DNA of 64,000 nt from Inhella inkyongensis (GCF_005952805.1 NZ_CP040709.1:682001-746000), one strand, 5' to 3'. Counted from the first letter of the stretch, positions 37,171 to 46,778 are shown. Program-made: numbers and translations. The notes: a model not told the origin generated them from the sequence alone.

Positions 37171-37599
37171 ATGCTCTGGTTCAAGGCTTTTCACATCGTG
37201 TTCGTGGCGTCGTGGTTTGCGGCGCTCTTTTATCTGCCGCGCATTCTGGTCAATCTGGCCATGGTGCCGCCCGACAGTCATGCTGAACGCGAGCGTCTGC
37301 TGCTGATGGGCCGCAAGCTACTGCGCTTTGGCAATCTCTTGATGGTGGTGGCCCTGGTTCTGGGTCTGGCCATGTTGGGCCACAACTGGCGCGGCTATAT
37401 GCAGGGTGTGGGCTGGATGTGGGCCAAGCTGGCCCTGGTGCTGCTGGTGTTGGGCTATCACCATGCCTGTGGCCGATTGCTGAACCAGTTTGAGCACCTG
37501 CAAAACCGCCGCAGTCACCGCTGGTTCCGGGTCTTCAACGAGGTGTCGGTGTTCTTGTTCACGGGCATCACGGTGCTGGTGGTCGTGCGGCCGTTTTGA
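37171..37599 (+). CDS. hemJ: Protoporphyrinogen IX oxidase HemJ (UPF0093/CopD family)
   Basis: The 142-residue membrane protein has four transmembrane segments and the HemJ signature at its start (KAFHIVFVASWFAALFYLPRIL, His and Arg conserved). MWAKLALVLLVLGYHHACGR and a final helix (VFLFTGITVLVVVRPF) complete it. HemJ oxidises protoporphyrinogen IX to protoporphyrin IX. Location opposite hemB supports this over other CopD-like roles. The frame is open far upstream, but only ATG 37171 gives the family N-terminus. Confidence 0.88.
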   Translation: MLWFKAFHIVFVASWFAALFYLPRILVNLAMVPPDSHAERERLLLMGRKLLRFGNLLMVVALVLGLAMLGHNWRGYMQGVGWMWAKLALVLLVLGYHHACGRLLNQFEHLQNRRSHRWFRVFNEVSVFLFTGITVLVVVRPF

Positions 37600-38708
37600 T
37601 TCGCGCGCGCACTGGACTGAGCAGCACCGCCTGGTTGGCGCTGGGCTATGCGGCGCTGATCGCCTACGCCAGCCTCTATCCCTTCGGCCCCTGGGAGTGG
37701 CCCGCCAGCCTGCCGGCCACCGCCTGGTGGCGGCTGGCTTGGCCGCGTTACTGGATCCAGCTCGACATTTGGGCCAATGCGCTGGGTTATGTGCCACTGG
37801 GCTTTTTGCTGGGCACGGCGCTGTGGCGTCACGGTCGGCGGCTCTGGGTCGCAACCCTGCTCGCCATTTTGTTGCCTGCGCTCTTGGCCTATGGCATGGA
37901 AGTCTTGCAATACCTGCTGCCGCGTCGCGTGCCCTCGCTGGGCGATCTGCTGCTGAACGCCGGAGGCGGCTGCGTGGGCGCGCTGATGGCAGCCGTGGCG
38001 GCACGCTCGGGGGCGCTGACCCAGTGGGCCCAGTGGCGTGAGCGGTGGTTTCGTGTCGATGCCTCGGGCGGGTTGGCGCTGCTGCTGCTGTGGCCGCTGG
38101 GGCTGTTGTTCCCGACACCCTTGCCGCTCGCGCTGGGCCAGTTTTTGCCGGCCACGGAAGCGGCGCTGGGCGCCTTGTTGGGTGAATGGGCCCATCTATG
38201 GCCCCTGGCCTCGGGGCATAGGCCGGCCGCGGCGACGGCTGTGCTCATCACCGCCTTGGGCCTGCTGGCGCCCTGTGTGTTGATGCTGGCGCTGGCTCGC
38301 CCGGGCTGGCATCGGCCGGTCCTGGTCATCGGCGCCGTGGCGGTGGGTGTCGGGGTCACCAGTCTGTCGGCGGTATTTGGATTTGGGCCTCAACACGCGT
38401 GGAGTTGGACCAGCCCCCAAACCCTGCCGGCCTTGGGCCTGGGGGCTGGAATGGCCTTGCTGATGTGTCTGTTGCCAGCCCGGGCGAACGCTGTACTCGC
38501 TTTGCCGGTCTTCACTGCATTGCTGTTGTTGGTCAACGGCATTGCGGCAGATGCCTATTGGGAGCAGACCCGGGCTGCTTGGCAGCAGGGTAGTCAGTTC
38601 AAGCTGTATGGCTTGCTGCAGTGGTTGGGTTGGTGGTGGCCTTTGCTGGCATTGAGCTGGTTGACGCTCAGCCTGACCCGGCACGATCAGAGACAATCCC
38701 GCCCCTGA
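37596..38708 (+). CDS. VanZ-family membrane protein
   Basis: The 370-residue protein has around ten membrane segments. The N-terminal half carries the VanZ pattern: ANALGYVPLGFLLG and GMEVLQYLLPRRVPSLGDLLLNAGGGCVGAL (shown in pieces: E..Q, R..SLGDL, N..G). It begins at TTG 37596, overlapping the hemJ stop by 4 nt. VanZ confers mild teicoplanin tolerance in one setting, but most members are of unknown role. This is not evidence of resistance. Confidence 0.82.
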   Translation: MIRARTGLSSTAWLALGYAALIAYASLYPFGPWEWPASLPATAWWRLAWPRYWIQLDIWANALGYVPLGFLLGTALWRHGRRLWVATLLAILLPALLAYGMEVLQYLLPRRVPSLGDLLLNAGGGCVGALMAAVAARSGALTQWAQWRERWFRVDASGGLALLLLWPLGLLFPTPLPLALGQFLPATEAALGALLGEWAHLWPLASGHRPAAATAVLITALGLLAPCVLMLALARPGWHRPVLVIGAVAVGVGVTSLSAVFGFGPQHAWSWTSPQTLPALGLGAGMALLMCLLPARANAVLALPVFTALLLLVNGIAADAYWEQTRAAWQQGSQFKLYGLLQWLGWWWPLLALSWLTLSLTRHDQRQSRP

Positions 38709-39034
38709 TGAGTTACTACCAACGCCACATCTTTTTCTGTCTGAACGAGCGCGCGAACGGCGAGGCCTGCTGCGCTCAGCACGGTGCGCAACAGGCCTTT
38801 GAGCACTGCAAGAGCCGGGTCAAGGCCGCCCAGGCCACGGGCCCAGGGGCTGTGCGGGTGAACAAGGCCGGTTGCCTGGACCGCTGCGCCGGTGCGCCAG
38901 TGGCCGTGGTCTATCCCGAGGGGGTTTGGTACACCTTTGTGGACCAAAGCGACATTGACGAGATCGTCGACCGGCATCTGCTGAAGGGCGAGGTGGTGGA
39001 GCGTTTGCTGCTGCCGCCGAGCGTGGGCCGATGA
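38708..39034 (+). CDS. Thioredoxin-like (2Fe-2S) ferredoxin
   Basis: The 108-residue protein starts YYQRHIFFCLNER and holds four well-placed Cys: FFCLN, the CC pair in GEACCAQHG, and the later AGCLDRCAGAP. This is the thioredoxin-like 2Fe-2S ferredoxin fold. The WYTFVDQSDIDEIVDRHLL C-terminus is typical. It overlaps the VanZ stop by one base and the hydrolase start by 4 nt. Electron-transfer partner unknown. Confidence 0.88.
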   Translation: MSYYQRHIFFCLNERANGEACCAQHGAQQAFEHCKSRVKAAQATGPGAVRVNKAGCLDRCAGAPVAVVYPEGVWYTFVDQSDIDEIVDRHLLKGEVVERLLLPPSVGR

Positions 39035-39648
39035 AGCCCAGCACCCAGCGGCGCCTGGTGGCCGGGCCCGCCGGCACGCTGGAATTGGCCATTGACGAGC
39101 CCCAGGGGCCGATGAAGGGCGTGGCCCTGTTGCTGCATCCTTTGCCCACCCATGGGGGCACGATGGACAACAAGGTGGTGCAGTCGCTGGCCCGGGCCGC
39201 CGTGGCCTTGGGCCTGCGCGCGGTGCGATTCAATTTCCGCGGCGTGGGCGCCTCCGAGGGCGCCTTTGACCATGGCGTGGGCGAGATTGACGACGCCTGG
39301 GCCGTTGCCGGTGCGGTGCGGGAACCCGACCTGCCCTTCTGCCTGGGCGGCTTCTCCTTCGGCGCCTATGTGGCGACACAACTGGCCCAGCGACTGGAGG
39401 CCAATGGCGCGCCCGTCGACAAGCTGGCCTTGATTGGTTTGGCGGCCAGTCGTTTCCCGGCCGAGCGGGTGCCGCCGCACACCTTTGTGCTGCATGGCGA
39501 GGCCGATGACGTCGTGCCGCTGCAAGCAGTGCTGGACTGGGCGCGGCCGCAGGCTCAGCCCGTCACGGTGTTGCCCGGTGCCGGACATTTTTTCCATGGG
39601 CAGCAGACCCTGCTCAAAGACCTGGTCATCCGTGCCTGGTCGCTTTGA
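39031..39648 (+). CDS. Alpha/beta hydrolase
   Basis: The 205-residue protein belongs to the small COG2945-like hydrolases. It has the HPLPTHGGTMDNKVV opening, the FNFRGVGASEGAFDHG oxyanion region, the nucleophile Ser in GGFSFGAYVA, and late Asp (GEADDVVP) and His (GAGHFFHG) for a full triad. The substrate is unknown. It sits between the ferredoxin and dacA genes. Confidence 0.9.
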   Translation: MKPSTQRRLVAGPAGTLELAIDEPQGPMKGVALLLHPLPTHGGTMDNKVVQSLARAAVALGLRAVRFNFRGVGASEGAFDHGVGEIDDAWAVAGAVREPDLPFCLGGFSFGAYVATQLAQRLEANGAPVDKLALIGLAASRFPAERVPPHTFVLHGEADDVVPLQAVLDWARPQAQPVTVLPGAGHFFHGQQTLLKDLVIRAWSL

Positions 39649-39664
39649 TTTCTTTGGACCTTCG

Positions 39665-40810
39665 ATGAATTTGCTGCGTTTCTTGAGCCTGCTCTGCCTT
39701 GTCCTGCCCGCCTGGGCGCAGAGCCCCCAGCCGCCTGAGCTGGCGGCGCGTCAGTACCTGCTGCTGGACGTCAGCAGTCGACAGGTCTTGGCCGAGCGCG
39801 ATGCCGACAGCCAGGCCGAGCCCGCTTCGCTCACCAAGCTGATGACGGCCTATCTGGTCTTCAATGCGCTGAAGGAAAAGCGCCTGAGCCTGCAGCAGGA
39901 GTTGCCGGTGTCGCAGCGAGCCTGGGATGAGCGCAAGGGCGATCCCTCACTGATGTTCATCGACACCACCATGCGCCCCAAGGTGGATGAGTTGCTGCAC
40001 GGCATGATCGTCCAGTCTGGCAACGACGCCTCGGTGGCTCTGGCCGAAGGGGTGGCGGGCACGGTGGAGCAGTTCGTCGCTTTGATGAACCGCCAGGCCC
40101 AGGCCTGGGGCTTAAAGAACACCCAGTTCAAAAACGTGACCGGCATGAGCGAGCCAGGGCACTACGCGTCAGCGCGCGATCTGTCGGTGATCGCCGCGCG
40201 CCTGATCCAGGACCACCCGGAGTACTACGGCTACTACAAGGTGCGCGAGTACAGCTTCAACAAGATCAAGCAGGGCAATCGCAATCTCTTGTTGACCCGC
40301 GACCCCAGCGTCGATGGGTTGAAGACCGGTTACACCGATGCGGCCGGCTACTGCTTGATAGCCAGCGCGGAGCGCGAGTTCCCGAACGGTCGGCGCCGCC
40401 TGCTGACGGTGGTGTTGGGCACGGCCTCCAAGGAGGCGCGCGCCAATGAGAGCCAAAAATTGCTGAACTGGGGCTATAGCGCCTGGGATGCCCTGAGCCT
40501 TTACAAGGCCGGTCAGGTGATCAGCGAGGTTGAGGTCTGGAAGGGCCAGGCCAAGAAGGTCAAACTGGGCGCGGCGCAGCCGGTGTTTGTGACCGTGCCG
40601 CGTGGTGAGGGCGCGAAGCTGCAAACCGAAGTGCAGCGCACCGACCCCTTGGTGGCGCCGCTGCAAAAGGGTCAGCGCGTGGGCAGTTTGAAGGTGAAGT
40701 CTGCTGCCGGGGCTTTGTTGGCCGAGCGCGAGCTGGTGGTTCTGGAGCCTGTGGCCGAGGCTGGGGTGCTGGGGCGCTTGTGGGACGCTCTGCGACTCTG
40801 GATCAAATAA
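39665..40810 (+). CDS. dacA: D-alanyl-D-alanine carboxypeptidase (PBP5/6 type)
   Basis: The 381-residue precursor has a signal peptide (ending PAWAQ). The serine penicillin-binding motifs are SLTK (nucleophile Ser55), SGN (118-120) and KTG (220-222). The PBP5-type C-terminal domain follows, with an amphipathic helix (LGRLWDALRLWIK) that anchors the protein to the inner membrane. It removes the terminal D-Ala from peptidoglycan stem peptides and so controls cross-linking. Confidence 0.96.
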   Translation: MNLLRFLSLLCLVLPAWAQSPQPPELAARQYLLLDVSSRQVLAERDADSQAEPASLTKLMTAYLVFNALKEKRLSLQQELPVSQRAWDERKGDPSLMFIDTTMRPKVDELLHGMIVQSGNDASVALAEGVAGTVEQFVALMNRQAQAWGLKNTQFKNVTGMSEPGHYASARDLSVIAARLIQDHPEYYGYYKVREYSFNKIKQGNRNLLLTRDPSVDGLKTGYTDAAGYCLIASAEREFPNGRRRLLTVVLGTASKEARANESQKLLNWGYSAWDALSLYKAGQVISEVEVWKGQAKKVKLGAAQPVFVTVPRGEGAKLQTEVQRTDPLVAPLQKGQRVGSLKVKSAAGALLAERELVVLEPVAEAGVLGRLWDALRLWIK

Positions 40811-40828
40811 GAGCTCAAGGAGTCGAGC

Positions 40829-41095
40829 ATGAAGCCTGAAGAGTCATTGATTGAGTACCCGTCGCAGTTCCCCATCAAGGTGATGGGCGCCAAGGTGGAC
40901 GGATTTGTCGAAGCCATCGCCCATGTGGCGCAGCAGTTTGATCCAGGCTTTGATGCCGCCACCATTGAGCAGCGCCCCTCCAAGGCGGGCAATTACCTCG
41001 GTTTGACGATCACGGTAACGGCCACCAGCCGTGAGCAACTCGACGAGCTCTATCGCACCTTGACCACGCACCCCATGGTGAAAGTGGTTCTGTAG
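40829..41095 (+). CDS. ybeD: YbeD/DUF493 family protein
   Basis: The 88-residue protein has the DUF493 sequence [13 protein letters not shown] near the start and the [19 protein letters not shown] end, a ferredoxin-like (ACT-related) fold. The dacA-ybeD-lipB-lipA order is conserved in many proteobacteria, and a link to lipoate metabolism has been suggested from it. An AAGGAG site is 9 nt upstream of the ATG. Confidence 0.93.
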   Translation: MKPEESLIEYPSQFPIKVMGAKVDGFVEAIAHVAQQFDPGFDAATIEQRPSKAGNYLGLTITVTATSREQLDELYRTLTTHPMVKVVL

Positions 41096-41100
41096 CCCCC

Positions 41101-41763
41101 ATGCAGATTCGACACCTGGGCCGGGTGGATTGGGCGGAGACGGCCGCCGCCATGCAGGCCTTTACGGCCGCGCGCGGCCCGGACACCGAGGATGAGTTGT
41201 GGCTTTGCGAGCATCCGCCCGTGTTCACCTTGGGCTTGGCTGCCAAACCGGAACACCTGCTGGCCCCAGGCGACATTCCGGTGGTTCAAAGCAACCGTGG
41301 CGGGCAAGTGACCTATCACGGCCCGGGCCAGATCGTGGCCTATCCCCTGGTGGACTTGGGGCGGCTGGGCATCTATGTGCGCGAGTATGTGTTCCGGCTG
41401 GAGGCGGCACTGATCCAGACCTTGGAGCGCCTGGGGTTCACCGGCCTGCGGGTGGCAGGGGCCCCCGGCATTTATGTGCGTCTGTCCGATCCGCGAGCCC
41501 ATGCCGCGCCTAGTGGCCCCGCACTCGATCCCTTCGCGGGCTTGGGCAAAGTGGCGGCGCTAGGGGTCAAGATCAGCCGCCACTGCAGCTATCACGGCCT
41601 GGCGCTCAATGTGGCCATGGACCTTGAGCCCTTCCTGCGCATCAACCCCTGTGGTTATCCCGGATTGCGAACGGTGGACCTCGCTACACTCGGCGGCCCC
41701 AGCGATTGGGCGGCCGTTGCCGCCCTGCTCTCCGAGCGGCTGGCCGCGCAGTTACAGCCATGA
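41101..41763 (+). CDS. lipB: Octanoyl-ACP:protein transferase LipB
   Basis: The 220-residue enzyme transfers octanoyl groups from acyl carrier protein to lipoyl domains. The family block [21 protein letters not shown], the Lys in [12 protein letters not shown] and the acyl Cys in [11 protein letters not shown] are all present. Start [11 protein letters not shown] is 5 nt after the ybeD stop. It overlaps lipA by 4 nt (ATGA). Confidence 0.96.
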   Translation: MQIRHLGRVDWAETAAAMQAFTAARGPDTEDELWLCEHPPVFTLGLAAKPEHLLAPGDIPVVQSNRGGQVTYHGPGQIVAYPLVDLGRLGIYVREYVFRLEAALIQTLERLGFTGLRVAGAPGIYVRLSDPRAHAAPSGPALDPFAGLGKVAALGVKISRHCSYHGLALNVAMDLEPFLRINPCGYPGLRTVDLATLGGPSDWAAVAALLSERLAAQLQP

Positions 41764-42722
41764 CCACCGACGACATCAGCTCCTACGATCCGACCCAAAA
41801 GCAAAAGGGTGACGCCAAGACCCGCCGCATTCCCATCAAGGTGGTGGCGGCCGAGGTGCTGAAGAAGCCGGATTGGATCCGCGTGCGCGCGGGCTCGCCC
41901 AATACGCGCTTCTATGAAATCAAGCAGATCCTGCGCGAGCACAAGCTGCACACGGTTTGCGAAGAGGCAAGCTGCCCCAATATCGGCGAATGCTTCGGCC
42001 ATGGCACGGCCACCTTCATGATCATGGGGGACAAGTGCACCCGTCGCTGCCCCTTCTGTGACGTGGGGCATGGCCGCCCGGACCCGCTGGACCCGCAGGA
42101 GCCGGCGAATCTGGCCAAGACCATCGGCGCGCTCAAGTTGAAGTACGTCGTCATCACCAGCGTGGATCGTGACGACTTGAAGGATGGCGGCGCCCAGCAC
42201 TTTGTGGACTGCATTCGCGCCACCCGCGAGGCCTCACCGGCCACCCGCATCGAGGTCCTGGTGCCCGACTTCCGGGGCCGCCTGGACCGCGCGCTGGACA
42301 TCCTGAAGGCCGCGCCGCCTGATGTGATGAACCACAACCTCGAAACGGTGCCGCGTCTTTACAAGGAGGCGCGACCGGGCTCGGATTACGCTTTCTCGCT
42401 CAGCCTGCTGCAGCGCTTCAAGGAGGCTGTGCCCCATGTGCCGACCAAGAGCGGCTTGATGGTGGGCCTGGGCGAGACCGATGAAGAAATTCTGCAGGTG
42501 ATGCGCGACCTGCGCGCGCACGGCGTGGACATGCTCACCATTGGCCAATACCTGGCGCCTACCGGCCACCACCTGCCCGTGCGGCGCTATGTCCACCCGG
42601 ACACCTTCAAGATGTTCGAGCGCGAGGCGCAGGCCATGGGTTTCAGCCACGCCGCTGTGGGCGCCTTGGTGCGATCCAGCTACCACGCCGACCGCCAGGC
42701 GGCGGAAGCCGGCGCGATTTAG
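41760..42722 (+). CDS. lipA: Lipoyl synthase LipA
   Basis: The 320-residue radical-SAM enzyme inserts two sulfurs into protein-bound octanoate. The auxiliary cluster motif [12 protein letters not shown] and the SAM motif CTRRCPFC are intact, and the final RSSYHAD serine ligand is present. The overlap with lipB ensures joint synthesis. An inverted repeat lies 13 nt after the stop. Confidence 0.97.
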   Translation: MTTDDISSYDPTQKQKGDAKTRRIPIKVVAAEVLKKPDWIRVRAGSPNTRFYEIKQILREHKLHTVCEEASCPNIGECFGHGTATFMIMGDKCTRRCPFCDVGHGRPDPLDPQEPANLAKTIGALKLKYVVITSVDRDDLKDGGAQHFVDCIRATREASPATRIEVLVPDFRGRLDRALDILKAAPPDVMNHNLETVPRLYKEARPGSDYAFSLSLLQRFKEAVPHVPTKSGLMVGLGETDEEILQVMRDLRAHGVDMLTIGQYLAPTGHHLPVRRYVHPDTFKMFEREAQAMGFSHAAVGALVRSSYHADRQAAEAGAI

Positions 42723-42735
42723 GCCCAACCCTGGT

Positions 42736-42752
42736 GCGGCCCCATGGGCCGC
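42736..42752. terminator. Possible terminator hairpin after lipA
   Basis: GCGGCCC-CAT-GGGCCGC is a perfect 7-bp stem between convergent lipA and the TlpA-like gene. No T-run follows, so it may slow rather than end transcription. Confidence 0.45.
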
Positions 42753-42821
42753 CTCCCTCTCATGAGGCCGCCGCCAGTGGTCCGGCGATGCCGGCTCCAC
42801 GGCGGTTGCCTGATGGGGAAT

Positions 42822-43328
42822 CTAGGCGGACAGCAGTTCTTCGATCAGTTTGTGCAGGGCCGGGAAATCCGGTTCGCCCAAGATGCGCTTGACGATGCGC
42901 CCCTGCTTGTCAATGACAAAGGTGGTGGGCGTCATGCGCACCGGCCCGAAGGCATGGGCAATGGCGCCGGTGTTGTCGATGGCCACGCCGAAGGGTAGCT
43001 GGCGGGTTTGGGCGAACTGGGCGACGTAGTCGGGTGGGTCGTACTGCATGGCCACGGCCAGGGTGTCAAAGGCCTGGTCCTTGAAGCGCTGGTGGGTGCG
43101 CATCAGTTCCGGCATTTCTTTGACACAGGTGGTGCAACTGGTGGCCCAGAAGTTCACCACCATGACCTTGCCGCGCCACTGGGCGCTGTCCATCTTCTTG
43201 CCATCCAGCAAGGTGTAGTCCACCACCGGTGCGGGCGTGCCGGCCTGCCAATGCCAAAGGGCGGCACCCGATGCGGCCGCTACAAGGCCCGCCAGCACGG
43301 GAAAAACGATACGTCGATTCAAAGCCAT
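42822..43328 (-). CDS. TlpA-family thiol-disulfide protein
   Basis: The 168-residue protein has an N-terminal membrane anchor (RRIVFPVLAGLVAAASGAAL) and a periplasmic thioredoxin fold. The active site is SCTTC within VVNFWATSCTTCVKEMPEL, and the cis-Pro loop reads MTPTTFVIDKQG. Proteins of this type reduce disulfides, often for cytochrome c maturation; the partner here is unknown. Start ATG 43328 was chosen over upstream in-frame codons because it gives a proper signal anchor. Confidence 0.9.
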   Translation of the reverse strand: MALNRRIVFPVLAGLVAAASGAALWHWQAGTPAPVVDYTLLDGKKMDSAQWRGKVMVVNFWATSCTTCVKEMPELMRTHQRFKDQAFDTLAVAMQYDPPDYVAQFAQTRQLPFGVAIDNTGAIAHAFGPVRMTPTTFVIDKQGRIVKRILGEPDFPALHKLIEELLSA

Positions 43329-43357
43329 GCCCGATTGTCGCGTCGGGCAGAAGCGCC

Positions 43358-44473
43358 TCAAAGCCGCAGGGTCAACTCGGGGTCACCCTGGATCGCGGTC
43401 CGGCGCAGTAGCAGGGGCAACTGGCTTTCCATCTGCGCCTCACGACACAGGCTGAGGACCAGTCGGCGCTCTCGCGGAGTCGCGTCCTGGCTGAGGAACT
43501 CGATGATGGGGAAACGTGGCGCGTCGGCGCGGACGTGGCAACAAAACTGTTCGAGATCCGGGCCATGCAGGCGGCCGTCAACCAGGATGACCTCTGGCAG
43601 CCCTGCCAGGCAGTGCTGAAACGCTTGGTCGATGCTGGCTACTTGATCGACCAGCCAACCGGTCGGTTCCATCAGGGCCCGGACCTGTTGGATCAAAGGC
43701 GGATGCTGACTTACAAGCAGAGCTTGCCAGCCGGCAAAAGGTTGGGTGTTGCTGGCGGCCTCGTGGGCCGTCAGGCCCAGGTCGATTTGCTCGACCAGTT
43801 CTTGCATGCGTGGCAGCGGGAAGTCGAGGCAGGCCACGCAGATGCCGGCTTCGTCTTCGCGGCGAACTGAAACGCCCAGGCAACTGGCGATCTGAACGAT
43901 GAGTTGCCAGTGCAGTCCCTTTTCTGCTGCGGCATGGGCCGCCACGGGCTGTTGATCCAGCTCCCTCACGGCGAACCGGCATCGCAGTCGGGCACGGATG
44001 GGCCAGGGGGTGAGCTGCACCACGATGTCTATGGAACTGCGGGTACGAATCAGGGCCCAATCCAACAAGGCATTGAGCAGGCTGGCGACCAGCGCGCCAT
44101 CCCCCTCGATTTCGGCGGCTTCCAGCTCGGCTCGCAGCTGAAGACCGCGCACCGCAGCCTCGCGGCGGCGCTTCTCGACGACCTGTGCCACCAAGGTGTT
44201 CAGCGTCAAGGGCTCGCGCGCGGCCTGTACCCTGCCACTGCCCAGGCGGCCAATTTGCTGCGCCAGCAAGGCGTTGTCACGAGCACGACGCAGTGGTTCG
44301 CGCAAGGCGGCCAGCGCGGCGCCGGCTTCGCCGGCCTCGGTGAGTTGGAGTTCTTTGAGCCGTTCCAGGGCCACCAGCAGGGGCTGCACCACCTCTGAGC
44401 CTAGCTGAACCAAGATGTCGGCGTAGGGCGTGCTAGGCAGTCCGGGGTCGCTTGTCGAAGCGGCGGGGGGCAT
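43358..44473 (-). CDS. Degenerate histidine-kinase/receiver-like protein
   Basis: The 371-residue protein starts at ATG 44473. An N-terminal helical region (about 25-95) resembles a dimerisation domain without a clear H-box. Residues about 115-250 align with a GHKL ATPase, but the N box reads LLNALLDWAL and no DxGxG loop is seen. Residues about 265-355 look like a receiver: the phospho-site context VILVDGRLHG keeps the Asp, but the acidic pair at the N-terminus is replaced by Ser-Gln. It may act as a protein-binding scaffold. Weak family assignment. Confidence 0.6.
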   Translation of the reverse strand: MPPAASTSDPGLPSTPYADILVQLGSEVVQPLLVALERLKELQLTEAGEAGAALAALREPLRRARDNALLAQQIGRLGSGRVQAAREPLTLNTLVAQVVEKRRREAAVRGLQLRAELEAAEIEGDGALVASLLNALLDWALIRTRSSIDIVVQLTPWPIRARLRCRFAVRELDQQPVAAHAAAEKGLHWQLIVQIASCLGVSVRREDEAGICVACLDFPLPRMQELVEQIDLGLTAHEAASNTQPFAGWQALLVSQHPPLIQQVRALMEPTGWLVDQVASIDQAFQHCLAGLPEVILVDGRLHGPDLEQFCCHVRADAPRFPIIEFLSQDATPRERRLVLSLCREAQMESQLPLLLRRTAIQGDPELTLRL

Positions 44474-44561
44474 GGGCTCGGGTTGAGTAAGCGAAAACCC
44501 GGCGAGTGTGTGAACTCCATGCGACGGCGTCCATCCCGGAGTCCGGGGGAGGCGATGAACG

Positions 44562-45797
44562 CTAGCCCAATGCGCCCGAGCGGCGCCACTCGGCAATGGC
44601 CTCAGGGCTGGTCTCAAGCCATTCCTTCAGGATCTCGTCACTGTGTTGGCCCAGGCGGGGCGGGGCAAGCCGGTATTGGATGGGCGTGCCGCTGAATTTG
44701 ATGGGGTTGCCCACCTGGCGAAGGGCCGGCTCCAAGGGGTGGTCCAACTGCACCACCATGCCGCGCGCCTCGGCTTGGGGCGAAGCCAATGCGGCCTCCA
44801 CGGTCTCGATCGGCGCGCAGGGCACTCCCGCAATTTCCAACTGGGTGAGCCAGTGCGCACGGGTTGACTGCTGGAGCACCTGTTGGATTGCCTCAGCCAA
44901 CTCAGCACGATGCGCTACTCGCGCCGAGTTGGTTCGGTAGCGCGGGTCCTGTGCCAGTTGGGGCTGATTGAGCGTCTGCGCCAGTCGCTCGAACTGCCGA
45001 TCGTTGCCGACGGCAATGATCAAGTGCCCGTCGGCGGCCGCGTAGCTCTGATACGGCGCGATGCTGGGATGGGCATTGCCTTGTCGAGTCGGTTGGGCGC
45101 CACCACACAGGCTTTGGCTGCCCAAATTGGCCAACATGGCGAGTTGGGAGTCCAGCAAGGCCAAGTCAATGTGTTGTCCTTGCCCGGTTCGATCTCGATG
45201 GCGCAGTGCCGCCAGCATGGCCACGCTGGCATTCATGCCGGTAAACAGGTCGGCCACGGCCACACCGACTTTCTGCGGTCCCGCCCCAGCTTCTCCGTCG
45301 GCGGCGCCGGTCACGCTCATCAATCCTCCCAGGCCCTGGACCACAAAGTCGTAGCCCGGCCTTTCGGCCCAAGGGCCGGTTTGTCCGAAGCCCGTGATTG
45401 AGCAAACGATCAAAGCCGGAAAGTCTGCTTGCAATTGCGCTGGTGCCAGGCCATAGCGAGCCAGGTCGCCGACCTTGAAGTTCTCCACCAGGATGTCAGC
45501 CCGGGCGGCCAGTTCGCGCACCAAGGCTTGACCCTGAGGGTGCGCCAAATCCACGGTGATGGAGCGCTTGTTGCGATTCGCGCAGAGGAAGTAGGCCGAC
45601 TCCGCACTGTCCTGTCCATCGGCTTCGCGCAGAAAGGGCGGTCCCCAGGCGCGCGTGTCGTCCCCGCGCCCGGGGCGCTCCACCTTGATCACGTCAGCCC
45701 CCAGGTCGGCCAACATCTGAGTACTCCAAGGTCCAGCAAGGACGCGGCTGAGATCCAAGATGCGGACGCCGCTGAGGGGAAGCAAAGCTGAGTTCAT
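44562..45797 (-). CDS. CaiB/BaiF family (class III) CoA-transferase
   Basis: The 411-residue protein has the family opening LSGVRILDLSRVLAGPWSTQMLADLGADVIKVERPGRGDDTR (in pieces: DLSRVLAGP, LGADVIKVE), then FLCANRNKRSITVDL, VCSITGFGQTGPWAERPGYD and the catalytic Asp in VAVADLFTGMNA. It moves CoA between carboxylic acids. The substrate is unknown. It is divergent from the small lipoprotein gene. Confidence 0.93.
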   Translation of the reverse strand: MNSALLPLSGVRILDLSRVLAGPWSTQMLADLGADVIKVERPGRGDDTRAWGPPFLREADGQDSAESAYFLCANRNKRSITVDLAHPQGQALVRELAARADILVENFKVGDLARYGLAPAQLQADFPALIVCSITGFGQTGPWAERPGYDFVVQGLGGLMSVTGAADGEAGAGPQKVGVAVADLFTGMNASVAMLAALRHRDRTGQGQHIDLALLDSQLAMLANLGSQSLCGGAQPTRQGNAHPSIAPYQSYAAADGHLIIAVGNDRQFERLAQTLNQPQLAQDPRYRTNSARVAHRAELAEAIQQVLQQSTRAHWLTQLEIAGVPCAPIETVEAALASPQAEARGMVVQLDHPLEPALRQVGNPIKFSGTPIQYRLAPPRLGQHSDEILKEWLETSPEAIAEWRRSGALG

Positions 45798-45833
45798 GGC
45801 CGATTGTCGTGAGCGGACCTCGATAATTCCGCC

Positions 45834-46349
45834 ATGCGAGCTTTGAATGCATGGCGCTTGATGGCCGTTAGCCTGCTATTTGGGAGTCTTGTGGCCTGCT
45901 TCCCGGCCATGGATTGGCGTGAGATGCCGGTCAGCGAGGCTGCACTCAAGGTCCAGTTCCCATGCAAGCCAGTGCGTCGGATGGTGTCGGATCGTGGGTT
46001 GTTGCACTGCGAGGCCCAAGAAATTGGTTTCTCGCTCTCCTGGTTGCAATTCCAGGACCCAGCGATCATGCGTCAAGCGTTGCAGGCTGCTCCTCAAGCG
46101 CTGGCCGAGCGCCTTGGCTCGCAGGCAAAGATTCGGCGATTGACGGGCGATATCGGGGCAGAGGTTCCGGCCGGTGCGTTGGCGTGGCCAGAGTCTGGGG
46201 TGTGGCTCATTGAGACTGCGGATGGCACCAGTCGACTGCTGGTTTGGGCGCACGGCCTGACGCTGTATCAGGCGGTCGTTCGGGGGGGGGCTAACACCGC
46301 CGAAGTGGCCCAGCGGTTTTTCCATGGGCTGAGCCATACCCAGCACTAG
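45834..46349 (+). CDS. Hypothetical lipoprotein
   Basis: The 171-residue product has a lipoprotein signal (MRALNAWRLMAVSLLFGSLVAC) with lipobox LVAC. The mature region has two Cys (PCKPVRR and LHCEAQE) and no recognisable motif. The gene precedes the PTS block by 16 nt and may be co-transcribed with it. Function unknown. Confidence 0.75.
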   Translation: MRALNAWRLMAVSLLFGSLVACFPAMDWREMPVSEAALKVQFPCKPVRRMVSDRGLLHCEAQEIGFSLSWLQFQDPAIMRQALQAAPQALAERLGSQAKIRRLTGDIGAEVPAGALAWPESGVWLIETADGTSRLLVWAHGLTLYQAVVRGGANTAEVAQRFFHGLSHTQH

Positions 46350-46365
46350 GACTGAAAGGTTTGCG

Positions 46366-46743
46366 GTGGTGAAGATCATCTTGGTGGCGCATGCTCCGCT
46401 GGCGAGTGCCCTCCTTGCGGTGGCGCAGCATGTCTTTCCGCAGTGCGCGCAGACCTTGAGCGTTTTGGATGTGGCACCGGAGTGGGATCAGGCCGTGACG
46501 CTGGAGAGGATTCAGTCCTTGCTGCCGCCGCGCGGCGAGGTGCTGTTGTTGGTTGACGTGCTGGGGGCAACCCCCGGCAATGCGGCGCAAGCCTTGGCTG
46601 ATGGCCGGACCGAGACCTCTGTGGTGGGCGGGGTCAACGTGCCAATGTTGTGGCGCTCCCTGTGCTATGCACATGAATCGTTGTCGATGTTGGCCGACCG
46701 TGCCCGTGAGGGTGGCCAACGCGGCATTGCGGGCGGCCCCTGA
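46366..46743 (+). CDS. PTS EIIA component, mannose-family type
   Basis: The 125-residue protein has the EIIA-Man start KIILVAHAPLASALL with the phospho-acceptor His9, then VLLLVDVLGATPGNAA and VGGVNVPMLWRSL. It receives phosphate from HPr. In betaproteobacteria this EIIA usually lacks a dedicated permease and serves regulation. Two adjacent GTG codons (46366 and 46369) fit a GAAAGG site; either could be the start. Confidence 0.9.
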   Translation: MVKIILVAHAPLASALLAVAQHVFPQCAQTLSVLDVAPEWDQAVTLERIQSLLPPRGEVLLLVDVLGATPGNAAQALADGRTETSVVGGVNVPMLWRSLCYAHESLSMLADRAREGGQRGIAGGP

Positions 46744-46778
46744 CTCGGCGTTCGGTGGTTCGCGGCTAAGCTCCAGGC

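Noticed and set aside
37596..38708. Glycopeptide resistance determinant because of VanZ similarity
   Set aside because: VanZ-like proteins are widespread and no other van genes are present.
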